Of a stretch of DNA of 20,295 nucleotides, positions 9,026-16,002 are shown one piece after another. Source of the stretch: a virus. The notes under the pieces are model-generated. The model searched no databases. It saw nothing but the letters and a program-made list of their open reading frames with translations, and was not told the DNA's origin. Position 1 is the stretch's first letter. Every line of letters begins with the position of its first letter. Location of the stretch: positions 22,677 through 42,971 of the IMG/VR virus record IMGVR_UViG_3300002231_000753; one strand, 5' to 3'. Position numbers and translations under genes: made by a program.

Positions 9026-12000
9026 AATACTAGATCAACTGTTAAATTCTCAGCCTATCTTTAAATCCTTCTTTTCAAGAGGTAGAAAAGATGGGATTTT
9101 AGTAATGGACAAAGAATCCGAGCGTCAGCGAGATTCGAAGTTCATTACGCAATCCCAATTTGCTAAGAAAAACGATATATACCGTATACATCAAGACGGA
9201 AAGATTGACGCTAAACCAAGTAGAAGTTATGCGAGTACATCTAACTATTCATCCTTAGATGCTTTCATAGATGGTGGAGCAGCCGGTGCAGCATTAGGTA
9301 TCCATGCTATGGATGCTGCTGTAATGGTATTACTGGAACAAACCTTCAATGTGCTAAACGTACATGATGCTGCTGTGTTTAGTTTAATGGATTCAAAAGA
9401 AGGCTCCATAGCATTCAACAAAGCATTTAAAAGGGTAATGACTGAGTATTCTTTAGTAGGTGAAATATACAGATCACTCAAGTCTACGATGAAAGTATTA
9501 CGTTCTAAAGAGCCTGAACTATTTAAAAAACTTGATGAAGAAAATACTATTAGAATGCCTAATGGCAAAAGAAAGCCAATGCCTATAGTAGATTACCTCG
9601 CTCAATGGCAACGTAATTCTGAGCGTACCATCAAGTTGAAGTATGAAGCTACAAATGAAATTGATTATTGGAGCCAATACAACTTAGAAGGCGCTGGATA
9701 CAGTACCCAAACTAATCCAGACAAACTGGATTCGGTTGAAGATGCTACAGATAAGATTGTTACCGAGTTAAAAAGCATACCCAATAAAGAAAGACCGATG
9801 ACGGTAAGAAGTGTTGCTGTAGCTAATGCTGTTGAAGATGGTGCTAACTTACCTGAATTGATGGAAACAATTATACAGGAAATTGAGAATAATCCTGGAG
9901 GTGAGGCTACTCTAGCAATAGCAAAACGTATTCAGAAATATTTAACGGAAGATACGAAGGTAATTCGGGTAACAGATGATAATGCTCACAAGCATATTAC
10001 ATCCTTATTTGAAGGCAGTTTAGGTGCATACAATCCTATTACAGATACCTTATATCTACGTGATTCATTCGATAGCTCTAACGGTATGCGTATTGAGACT
10101 GCTTTACATGAAATGATTCATGCAGCAGCAATAAAAGAACTCCGCAAAGATACTGAGCATGCTAGAAAGCTTCGAAGCGATTTTTATAGATTACTTGTTA
10201 CAGTACGTAAGAATGTTAAAGCAGATAAGTTAGAAGATCAGTTTGGTCCTGCAATAAAAGATGTAGACGAATTGATTGCATGGAGTTTAAGTAATAAAAG
10301 TTTTCAAACATACCTACGTACCATAACTTCAAATAGAAATACCGTGTACTCTAAGTTTACAGAAACACTGCGTAAGCTGTTAAGAATACCTGAAGATCAG
10401 CGTAATGTTCTAAGTGAAATAATTGAATACACAGATCGTTTATTGCCTGACCTAGATCCAGCAGTTAATGGGACAACTTTTGGTTCATCCCGTAAGTATG
10501 TCAGTCCTAATAACTTTGATGAAAAGCATAAAACTGAATTAGACGGCTCTAATATGATTCAGGTTTATGAGGACATAAAGAAGTTACCTAATACGGTGAA
10601 AGATTCAGTTGAACATGATGGCCATTTACGTGGCGTATTAAATATGGTCATCAATAATGTGGCTCAACCTTTATCGATATATCGACGTAAGGTAGGCGAA
10701 GAATCTCAAGGTATTTATGCCCAAGGCAACATCTACATGGAAACACCTAAAACCATGAAGACTTTACTTGATGGTACAGAGATGTCACCTAACGAGGTAT
10801 ACGTACACGAATTAATTCACTACATCATTAATACTGCTTTAGAGAATGGTTCCAGAGCAGCCAATGAAATACGTAAATTATATGAAGCAGCATTCAGTTC
10901 ATCGGCAAATTCGATAGTAACTTTTCTTCCAGACGGTGTTGATGAAGCTACCGCAACTAAAGAGCAGCTTTCAGCAGCTCAAGAACGTAAAGATTATATC
11001 TTTGGTACTGGAGCAGCCAATAAAATCATTAACCGTAAGGATGATTTATCAGGGTTAAAGTTTACAGATGAAACATCAAATGTCTTGCACGAATTTGCAG
11101 CATTTGGCGCAACCAATGCTAATTTCATAAAAGCTCTAAGTACGGTGAAAGTACGCAAGTCTCGCCGTAATCCTTCTACTAATTGGATGGAGCGTTTTAA
11201 AGATTGGCTTCAAGAAACTGTTGATAGTCTTACTGATAATATTTTCCGTACTTCAGGCAGTACTGTGGATAAAAAACTATTAAAACTAATAGAACAGTTG
11301 GCTTCCGTCGATGCCCGTAAAAAATCTACATTAAATAAAGCTTATGATAAGTCAGCAGAATTCACTGCAAAATCCATTAATCAGTTACAGCGGTTAATAG
11401 TTGCACCAGCAGAGAAATTAGCTAAATCTAAAATTGTTAGAAATAGTAAATACTCTCCAGTACGCAATATGGGAAGATTGATTGATGTGTTGCCTACAGT
11501 TCAGGTAGAACCATTTATTGAGGCTACCCAGAAAGTGGGCAAGAGATTGGGACTTGCAGAAGAAGGTATGATCAACTCTTACTTGAGCGAAACTAAGGGA
11601 TCTACCAAAGGTAAGGTGGGTACGTATGACAACTCATTTATTCACAATCTAGTGAGATTAAGAAGTCACTTGGTCGACCAAACACGATTAAAAGTTGCAG
11701 GTAATTATGCATCCCATTTATTGAGCCAATTCCGTAAAATTCCTAACAGATTGGAACGTGCTGCAATTACTCGCGGTTTGATTAAAACAGATATGATTAG
11801 TTTGATCGATTCTAATCGATACTCCTGGGCCAATATAATTGGTTTATTAGATGATAGTTCTAAGATCAATCGTAGGATTAAAGCTGTTGAGCTTGAATTA
11901 CAGAATCACTATAAAACTAACCATCAGTGGTACACATTGATGGCAGAGAACCTTGGTCATTTTATGGCTAAGAAAACTGCTTTGCAGGAAGTAACCTTAC

Positions 12001-14126
12001 TTAACGCCCATAACATAGCCATCTTGGTTAACACTAAGTTAAAGCCTGAAGGTGATTTAGTTAGAGCTGAGAATTTAATAGATGAATTAGCAACTCTCCA
12101 ATCACTGAAGTACACAGCTAAAGCTGATAAAGATTTATTGGCAAAAGTTATGCGTAGAGAGTTTGGCTTAACTGCAAATGCTGACATAAATCAATTAATC
12201 CAAGACGGCACTACTCAGATTAATATGGATAACGGTATTACTTTTGTCCTACAAGCTCACCGGGCTAATAAGCAGCGAGCTCTAGATGTCTCGTTTAAGG
12301 GCCAGAAAGCGTTGATGCAGAAAGGATATACCAAAGATCAGTACTCACCTTATGCGGGTTGGAGAGTGGCGCCAGGAGATCCTGAGACTGAGAAGGAATT
12401 AGCCAGACAGGGTTATACCAAGAATGATGCTACTACCAAGATTAATAAAGACCCTAATGACCCTAACAATGATCCAATGTATTTCTATATTACTAAGGAT
12501 GCTTCACCGGTAGCTATGATGCCTGGGGCTATGTCATTTACGAGTAAGAAGATGGCCGGCACCGGGTTAGTAGATATTCATACTCAATACGGTCAATCAG
12601 ATCCTGCTTTAAGTGGCTACATAGACGCTACGTTAATTGCACAGGCGAAAGCTAAAGAGATTGATAACATCAGTAAGGGTACCCCTACTAAAGCCAGTAC
12701 AGGCGATAATATGCTTATACCGGTAGTAGATGGTACAGGTAAAATTACCGCTTATCGTTATATGATGAGTCAGGCTACCCGTGATGCAGTGTTACAGCCT
12801 AATGAATCATTTGATGAAGTATTAGGCCATATGGAATCCAGTATTATTGATAAGCACAATTCTGAGTACGTGAATGCCCGAGTCATTAATGAAACATATG
12901 ATGATTATTTGAACAATTACTCTAAAGATCCTACTTCATATATCGAGATCAGTGAGACTTCTTCAAATCACTTGTATCGAGAGATCTACCGCATGTTACC
13001 TGAATCAGCTAGACAGGAAATAAAGCGTGTATGGGGGAATAACGCTATGTACGTTAAGGCTGAATATGCTAAGACTATATTCGGTCAACGTAAATATTCC
13101 ATTACTCAGTGGCAGAAGTCGAATGAGCCCGATGCTCAAGGGTTACGTAAATTACGTAATATGACTAATGATGTTGTTCACGGGGTAGTTACTACCAATA
13201 CTGCAAGACGTATTGAGTCACTGTGGCAGGAAACTACTGCAATGGTTAAAGATGCCATTGTAATTAAGTCTGGTACAGTACTGACGGGTAACCTTGCCTA
13301 CAATACGATATTGCTTTGGGCTAAAGGTGTACCTGCTAAAGATGCAATAACCGGTCAAGCTAGGGCTATTTCATTAGGTAGGCAGTACCAGAAAGATTCA
13401 AGGGAATTGGATAGGTTAGTACGTGAGGTTACGATAATTCCATCAAAGCAAAATGATCCTGAGATCAGATCGAGAATACAGTTCTTAAAGAACGCTATTT
13501 ACAAAAATCCTATACGGGAATTGATGGAACTAGGGATACATCAAAGTATCGTTGAAGATGTAGATATGATTAATGATCAGTACTCAATCAAATCTAGATT
13601 TGAAGATGCCTTAGATAGAAATGCTATTACCCGGAATGTAATAGGTAATACTCCTGAGACAATAAAGAAAGGATTTAAGATAGCAACAATGCAGCATGAT
13701 ACTGCTGTCTATAAATTCTTACGTGATGCTACTCAAGTAAGCGACTTTGCTGCTAGATTCGTATTGCATGAAAATAATATGAAGAATGGTATGAGTAAAG
13801 CAGATTCTATTGATGATATCGTAGAATCGTTTGTTAACTATGAACTGCCTACACATCGGTATTTACAATACGGTAATGATATAGGTTTAGTAGTATTTAC
13901 TAAATTCTTTATTAGAATCCAGAAAATAGTGTTTAATGCTGTCAGAGATAATCCAGGTAGATCTTTAGCCTCGTTAGGTTTTTCAGATCTATCTGGATTC
14001 CTTCCACCAGTGACTGAACCAAATATGCTTACAGGCAGTATAGCGAGTAGAGTTAATTTAGATCCTATCAGCTTTGCTTCTAAGATCTTATCAGCTCCAG
14101 CGATATCAGGTTCTATTATTGATTAG
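8991..14126 (+). CDS. vRNAP motif C and C-terminal domain with two HExxH zincin-like repeats (segment 3)
   Basis: Genuine from about 9016 (KILDQLLNSQPIFKSFFSRG) to the TAG at 14124-14126; the first codons from 8991 are out-of-frame reading of segment 2. Motif C, VLNVHDAAVFSL, lies at 9351-9386 (catalytic D about 1871). Beyond the polymerase come two similar modules. Module 1 has GAYNPITDTLYLRD, LHEMIHAAA (HExxH at 10107-10121) and, about 54 residues later, DELIAWSLSNKSF. Module 2 has GIYAQGNIYMET, VHELIHYII (HExxH at 10806-10820) and, 95 residues later, LHEFAAFGATNANF. Both look like zincin metallopeptidase folds with a possible third Glu ligand. The rest (11250-14126) is helical and ends in a region (DFAARFVLHENNMKNGMSK, FVNYELPTHRYLQYGNDIG) that I believe resembles C-termini of other giant ejected phage proteins. 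In N4 this domain is needed for packaging the polymerase. Confidence 0.87.
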   Translation: MGIYLLVKRRRKILDQLLNSQPIFKSFFSRGRKDGILVMDKESERQRDSKFITQSQFAKKNDIYRIHQDGKIDAKPSRSYASTSNYSSLDAFIDGGAAGAALGIHAMDAAVMVLLEQTFNVLNVHDAAVFSLMDSKEGSIAFNKAFKRVMTEYSLVGEIYRSLKSTMKVLRSKEPELFKKLDEENTIRMPNGKRKPMPIVDYLAQWQRNSERTIKLKYEATNEIDYWSQYNLEGAGYSTQTNPDKLDSVEDATDKIVTELKSIPNKERPMTVRSVAVANAVEDGANLPELMETIIQEIENNPGGEATLAIAKRIQKYLTEDTKVIRVTDDNAHKHITSLFEGSLGAYNPITDTLYLRDSFDSSNGMRIETALHEMIHAAAIKELRKDTEHARKLRSDFYRLLVTVRKNVKADKLEDQFGPAIKDVDELIAWSLSNKSFQTYLRTITSNRNTVYSKFTETLRKLLRIPEDQRNVLSEIIEYTDRLLPDLDPAVNGTTFGSSRKYVSPNNFDEKHKTELDGSNMIQVYEDIKKLPNTVKDSVEHDGHLRGVLNMVINNVAQPLSIYRRKVGEESQGIYAQGNIYMETPKTMKTLLDGTEMSPNEVYVHELIHYIINTALENGSRAANEIRKLYEAAFSSSANSIVTFLPDGVDEATATKEQLSAAQERKDYIFGTGAANKIINRKDDLSGLKFTDETSNVLHEFAAFGATNANFIKALSTVKVRKSRRNPSTNWMERFKDWLQETVDSLTDNIFRTSGSTVDKKLLKLIEQLASVDARKKSTLNKAYDKSAEFTAKSINQLQRLIVAPAEKLAKSKIVRNSKYSPVRNMGRLIDVLPTVQVEPFIEATQKVGKRLGLAEEGMINSYLSETKGSTKGKVGTYDNSFIHNLVRLRSHLVDQTRLKVAGNYASHLLSQFRKIPNRLERAAITRGLIKTDMISLIDSNRYSWANIIGLLDDSSKINRRIKAVELELQNHYKTNHQWYTLMAENLGHFMAKKTALQEVTLLNAHNIAILVNTKLKPEGDLVRAENLIDELATLQSLKYTAKADKDLLAKVMRREFGLTANADINQLIQDGTTQINMDNGITFVLQAHRANKQRALDVSFKGQKALMQKGYTKDQYSPYAGWRVAPGDPETEKELARQGYTKNDATTKINKDPNDPNNDPMYFYITKDASPVAMMPGAMSFTSKKMAGTGLVDIHTQYGQSDPALSGYIDATLIAQAKAKEIDNISKGTPTKASTGDNMLIPVVDGTGKITAYRYMMSQATRDAVLQPNESFDEVLGHMESSIIDKHNSEYVNARVINETYDDYLNNYSKDPTSYIEISETSSNHLYREIYRMLPESARQEIKRVWGNNAMYVKAEYAKTIFGQRKYSITQWQKSNEPDAQGLRKLRNMTNDVVHGVVTTNTARRIESLWQETTAMVKDAIVIKSGTVLTGNLAYNTILLWAKGVPAKDAITGQARAISLGRQYQKDSRELDRLVREVTIIPSKQNDPEIRSRIQFLKNAIYKNPIRELMELGIHQSIVEDVDMINDQYSIKSRFEDALDRNAITRNVIGNTPETIKKGFKIATMQHDTAVYKFLRDATQVSDFAARFVLHENNMKNGMSKADSIDDIVESFVNYELPTHRYLQYGNDIGLVVFTKFFIRIQKIVFNAVRDNPGRSLASLGFSDLSGFLPPVTEPNMLTGSIASRVNLDPISFASKILSAPAISGSIID

Positions 14127-14295
14127 GGTCATCTTCTTCTGCCCACATTATTCCTATTCCAATGGAGATCACACTACAGATCACTATGAACAGGAGTATT
14201 GGGGCAAATATGATTATGACAGCACTTACCATCAAACCAATAAAAACAATAAAGGCAACCGAAGCTGCCTTTATCTTTTTCATTAAGCTATTCAT
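14116..14295 (-). CDS. Small two-helix membrane protein (59 aa), unknown function
   Basis: ATG at 14295, two bases after the TAA of the upstream gene (14300..14298), so probably translationally coupled; stop TAA at 14118..14116. It overlaps the 3' end of the vRNAP gene on the other strand by 11 bases. The product starts MNSLMKKIKAASVAFIVF, with a short positively charged N-terminus. It then has two hydrophobic spans (about residues 10-30 and 31-50, the second ending IGIGIMW) and an acidic tail AEEDDPNQ. The classical inside-positive start and two adjacent spans suggest a hairpin inner-membrane protein, as in small phage holin-like or membrane-modifying proteins, but no family is recognised. 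The intrinsic terminator lies within codons about 6-16, which is odd for an expressed gene. There is no canonical Shine-Dalgarno directly upstream. Confidence 0.6.
   Translation of the reverse strand: MNSLMKKIKAASVAFIVFIGLMVSAVIIIFAPILLFIVICSVISIGIGIMWAEEDDPNQ
14248..14280. terminator. Bidirectional intrinsic terminator at the convergent junction
   Basis: AAAGGCAAC (14251-14259), a CGAA loop, then GCTGCCTTT (14264-14272); the stem can extend by two A-T pairs. On the + strand it is followed by ATCTTTTT, fitting the end of the late vRNAP transcript. On the - strand the same hairpin has a C-UUCG-G tetraloop and is followed by ATTGTTTTT, fitting the end of the replication operon. It lies inside the 59-aa gene on the - strand, so - strand termination here would cut that mRNA. 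Confidence 0.75.
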
Positions 14296-14297
14296 GA

Positions 14298-14660
14298 TTA
14301 ATCGAATAGACTAGTTTGTTCAGTTTTACCTGGATCTTTTGCAGGAAGTTGAACTGTGCTTTCTTCTTTAACTTCAGTAGAAGTTTCTGTAGTAACAGTC
14401 TCTTCTTCCTTAGTATCAGTATCCGGCTTAGATGCAGACTTCTTAGCAGGAGCTTTTTTAGCTTTAGTAGCTGCCTTCTTTTTAACTTTAGCTGCTGGTT
14501 CATCCATTACTTGAATAGTAGCCGAATGTCCGTTACCGCCACGTCCAGCATGCAATTCAATTGCTAAATGCTTACCTTCAGTAGCAATACCATTGTCTTG
14601 AATATGGTTCTCAATGAGATTCTTAATTTCTTCTTCGTTGAGTTTTAATGTGATATCCAC
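14298..14660 (-). CDS. Small Lys/Ala-rich protein with clamp-binding-like C-terminus
   Basis: 120 residues. The GTG start at 14660 is preceded by TTGGAGAACATTT, a good Shine-Dalgarno. Residues 1-53 form a small folded domain (MDITLKLNEEEIKNLIENHI; GRGGNGHSATIQVMDE) of a type I have seen in small phage proteins but cannot name. Residues 54-80 are a histone-H1-like Lys/Ala/Pro linker (AAKVKKKAATKAKKAPAKKS). Residues 81-120 are Glu/Thr-rich and acidic, ending KTEQTSLFD. The final QTSLF matches the loose sliding-clamp-binding pattern QxxLF; the SSB-like protein two genes upstream also ends in SLFG. The gene lies between the resolvase and a small membrane protein in the replication operon, suggesting a DNA-bound accessory factor. 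Function is inferred. Confidence 0.7.
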   Translation of the reverse strand: MDITLKLNEEEIKNLIENHIQDNGIATEGKHLAIELHAGRGGNGHSATIQVMDEPAAKVKKKAATKAKKAPAKKSASKPDTDTKEEETVTTETSTEVKEESTVQLPAKDPGKTEQTSLFD

Positions 14661-14676
14661 AAATGTTCTCCAATAT

Positions 14677-15237
14677 TTAATTTAGTAATACTAGCATTCG
14701 CTTAAATTCATCTGTTTTAACTCCAGCATGAATAGCTGCTGTAGCGTCTGCTAAATGTTCATTTGATTTTACGTGAGTTATTTGGCCTTTAAATTTACGG
14801 GTAAGCCAAGGTGCAGTGGGGTATTTATTGATAGCCCATTCTATCATCTGTTCTTTAGTGGCGGTCTTCTTACCGACTGCTGCAAGCTTGACCTCGTTAG
14901 GTGTTACTTGGATTAGTGGTTTCTTCATTGAAGCTAAGATGCCAATACATACTCCATAAGAAGCCATAGCTCTTGCTAGTTTTGGCTTCCTACAGGTATT
15001 TCTACACAAACTAGATCTGCATCAGCAGTAAATTCATGCATAGCATCATGCAGTAAGATAGATCTCTCAAGATACCTGAGAATTCTTTCTTACTGTTTTA
15101 TTCTTGTTATCGGGCTTACTGGATTGTAATCGTAATTCCGTTAACTTGAAGTTACCTGAGCTTAGATCCAGAGTACCTTTGCACATTCCAAAGTTACTTA
15201 GTGAAGGATCTAAGCCCACGATAGTAATACTAGCCAT
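14677..15237 (-). CDS. RuvC-like Holliday junction resolvase (RNase H fold), two frame breaks
   Basis: Start ATG at 15237..15235 overlaps the SSB-like stop (TAATG). The first frame reads MASITIVGLDPSLSNFGMCK (GLDPS carries the first catalytic Asp) and stops after NSQVS. Removing one A (TTT at 15086-15088 on the + strand) gives VRRILRYLERSILLHDAM and later LVCVEIPVGSQ (catalytic Glu). A second break at the TTTT 14980-14983 (a missing base) leads to LARAMASYGVCIGILASMKK, then PLIQVTPNEVKLAAVGKKTA, TKEQMIEWAI and finally SNEHLADATAAIHAG (Asp of the C-terminal catalytic cluster). The VxPxxVK...GkxxAxKexM pattern is characteristic of RuvC. The restored length is about 186 aa, close to RuvC. It would resolve branched replication/recombination intermediates, working beside the SSB and ATPase. 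The separate 110-aa frame starting near 15009 is only the C-terminal half. Confidence 0.8.
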
Positions 15238-15990
15238 TAACCGAATAGAGACTCTTCACCTGAATCAGCCGGTGTATCAGCGGCTCCAGGCATACCTTGA
15301 GTAGCACCTGTCTTAGCTGTACCTTTGGCTTTGTTTACTACTTGGCCTTGATTCTCTGTAACCCACTTATCGTAGAAAGCAGCTTCGTCAGTTTTAGCAC
15401 GAATCTCGGTAACAGTTTTACGGTAGTTATTCTCTTTAGCAGAGAAAATTTTAACTACTTCATTCTGTTCACGAGTTTCACCAGTAGGCTCATACTTACC
15501 AGTTTTGATCATCTTTCTTAGTCTTATCGACTACTTGCTTTTCAACGCCAATAATAACTTTGGTACCGATAAGTTCCATGATCATATCGACAGCTTTAGG
15601 CATATCTTTCTTTTCATCGTAGTCATAAAGATTGATAGTCTTCTTTTCTACAGATGCATTTAAGCCAGCTAGATCTTTACCTGCTGCAACTAAACCAATA
15701 GCAGTAGCTTGGTTAAATCCAGGTAGATAAACTTTCTCACCTTTGCCATTTTCGTAATAAGGCTTACAACCTTTCTTCTTACCAGAAGTGACATAGATGG
15801 TAGGTTTTAAAACTTTATCTTGTTCGTTTTTAAAATGATAAGTTACTGACATAGCACCAGATGCAGCTTCACCTACAAATGCCGCTTCAATTTCACATTC
15901 ATATGCATCAGTATCCCAGATGAAACTACCACCTAAACGATCCGATTCACCTTGAATATCGTTGTCTACACTTAAGCCTTCTAATGACAT
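15237..15990 (-). CDS. Single-stranded DNA-binding-like protein (N4 SSB-like), one frame break
   Basis: Frame 1 gives 164 residues from ATG 15990 (MSLEGLSVDNDIQGESDRLG; GGSFIWDTDAYECEIEAAFV) and stops after KKDDQNW. The following frame resumes as MIKTGKYEPTGETREQNEVV and runs to SLFG at 15237. Dropping one A (TTT 15514-15516 on + strand) joins them as DKTKKMIKTGKYEPTGETRE, total about 250 aa (N4 SSB is 265 aa). The features LDTDxYxxEI..A, SGAMSVTYHFK, TIYVTSGKKKG..YYEN, LPGFNQ and NLYDYDEKKDMPK resemble my memory of N4-type SSBs. The C-terminus is Gly/Ala-rich, acidic and ends DSGEESLFG, like SSB tails that recruit partners. In N4, SSB coats replicating DNA and activates early and late transcription. 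Its neighbours (ATPase upstream, resolvase overlapping downstream) support this role. Start is fixed by GAGGAAATAATT. Confidence 0.75.
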
Positions 15991-16002
15991 AATTATTTCC
16001 TC
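15991..16002 (-). promoter_or_regulatory. Strong ribosome binding site for the SSB-like gene
   Basis: On the - strand GAGGAAATAATT separates the ATPase stop (TAA 16005..16003) from the ATG at 15990. It differs by one base from the leader of the 500-aa virion protein at 2228-2239. Confidence 0.65.

Larger units (their letters stand above)
3754..14126 (+). other. Reconstructed virion RNA polymerase gene (N4 gp50-like), interrupted by two frame breaks
   Basis: Three consecutive reading frames (3754-8877, about 8863-9015, about 9016-14126) form one protein of about 3,456 residues if one extra base is removed at each break. Motifs, in combined numbering: R1361 of the T/DxxGR element followed by NPQGKK (compare T7 DWRGR...FNPQG); motif A EVDGITNG with D1502; motif B R1606-SLS-K1610-x7-Y1618-G; motif C NVHDAAV with D1871. 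From published work, the N4 mini-vRNAP catalytic residues are R424, D559, K670, Y678 and D951; the spacings 135, 111, 8 and 281 compare with 141, 108, 8 and 261 here. The three-part layout (N-terminal, polymerase, C-terminal domains) and total length match N4 gp50. The breaks fall between motifs B and C, so if real in the genome they would destroy catalysis unless bypassed. See the two segment entries for domains. Confidence 0.9.

Noticed and set aside
14248-14275. N4 vRNAP-type hairpin promoter (CGAAGC-like loop)
   Set aside because: The stem is 9-11 bp with a 4-base loop and T tracts on both sides, fitting a terminator; N4 vRNAP promoters have 5-7 bp stems with 3-base loops.
14074-14286. 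70-codon + strand frame at the end of the vRNAP gene
   Set aside because: The product is rich in Tyr/His/Asn with no fold signs, it overlaps vRNAP in another frame and runs across the terminator; the - strand 59-aa gene explains the region better.
14288-14503. 71-codon - strand frame and an 83-codon + strand frame over the 120-aa gene
   Set aside because: Leu/Lys- and Phe/Ser-rich readings of the Lys/Ala linker and Glu/Thr tail in wrong frames.
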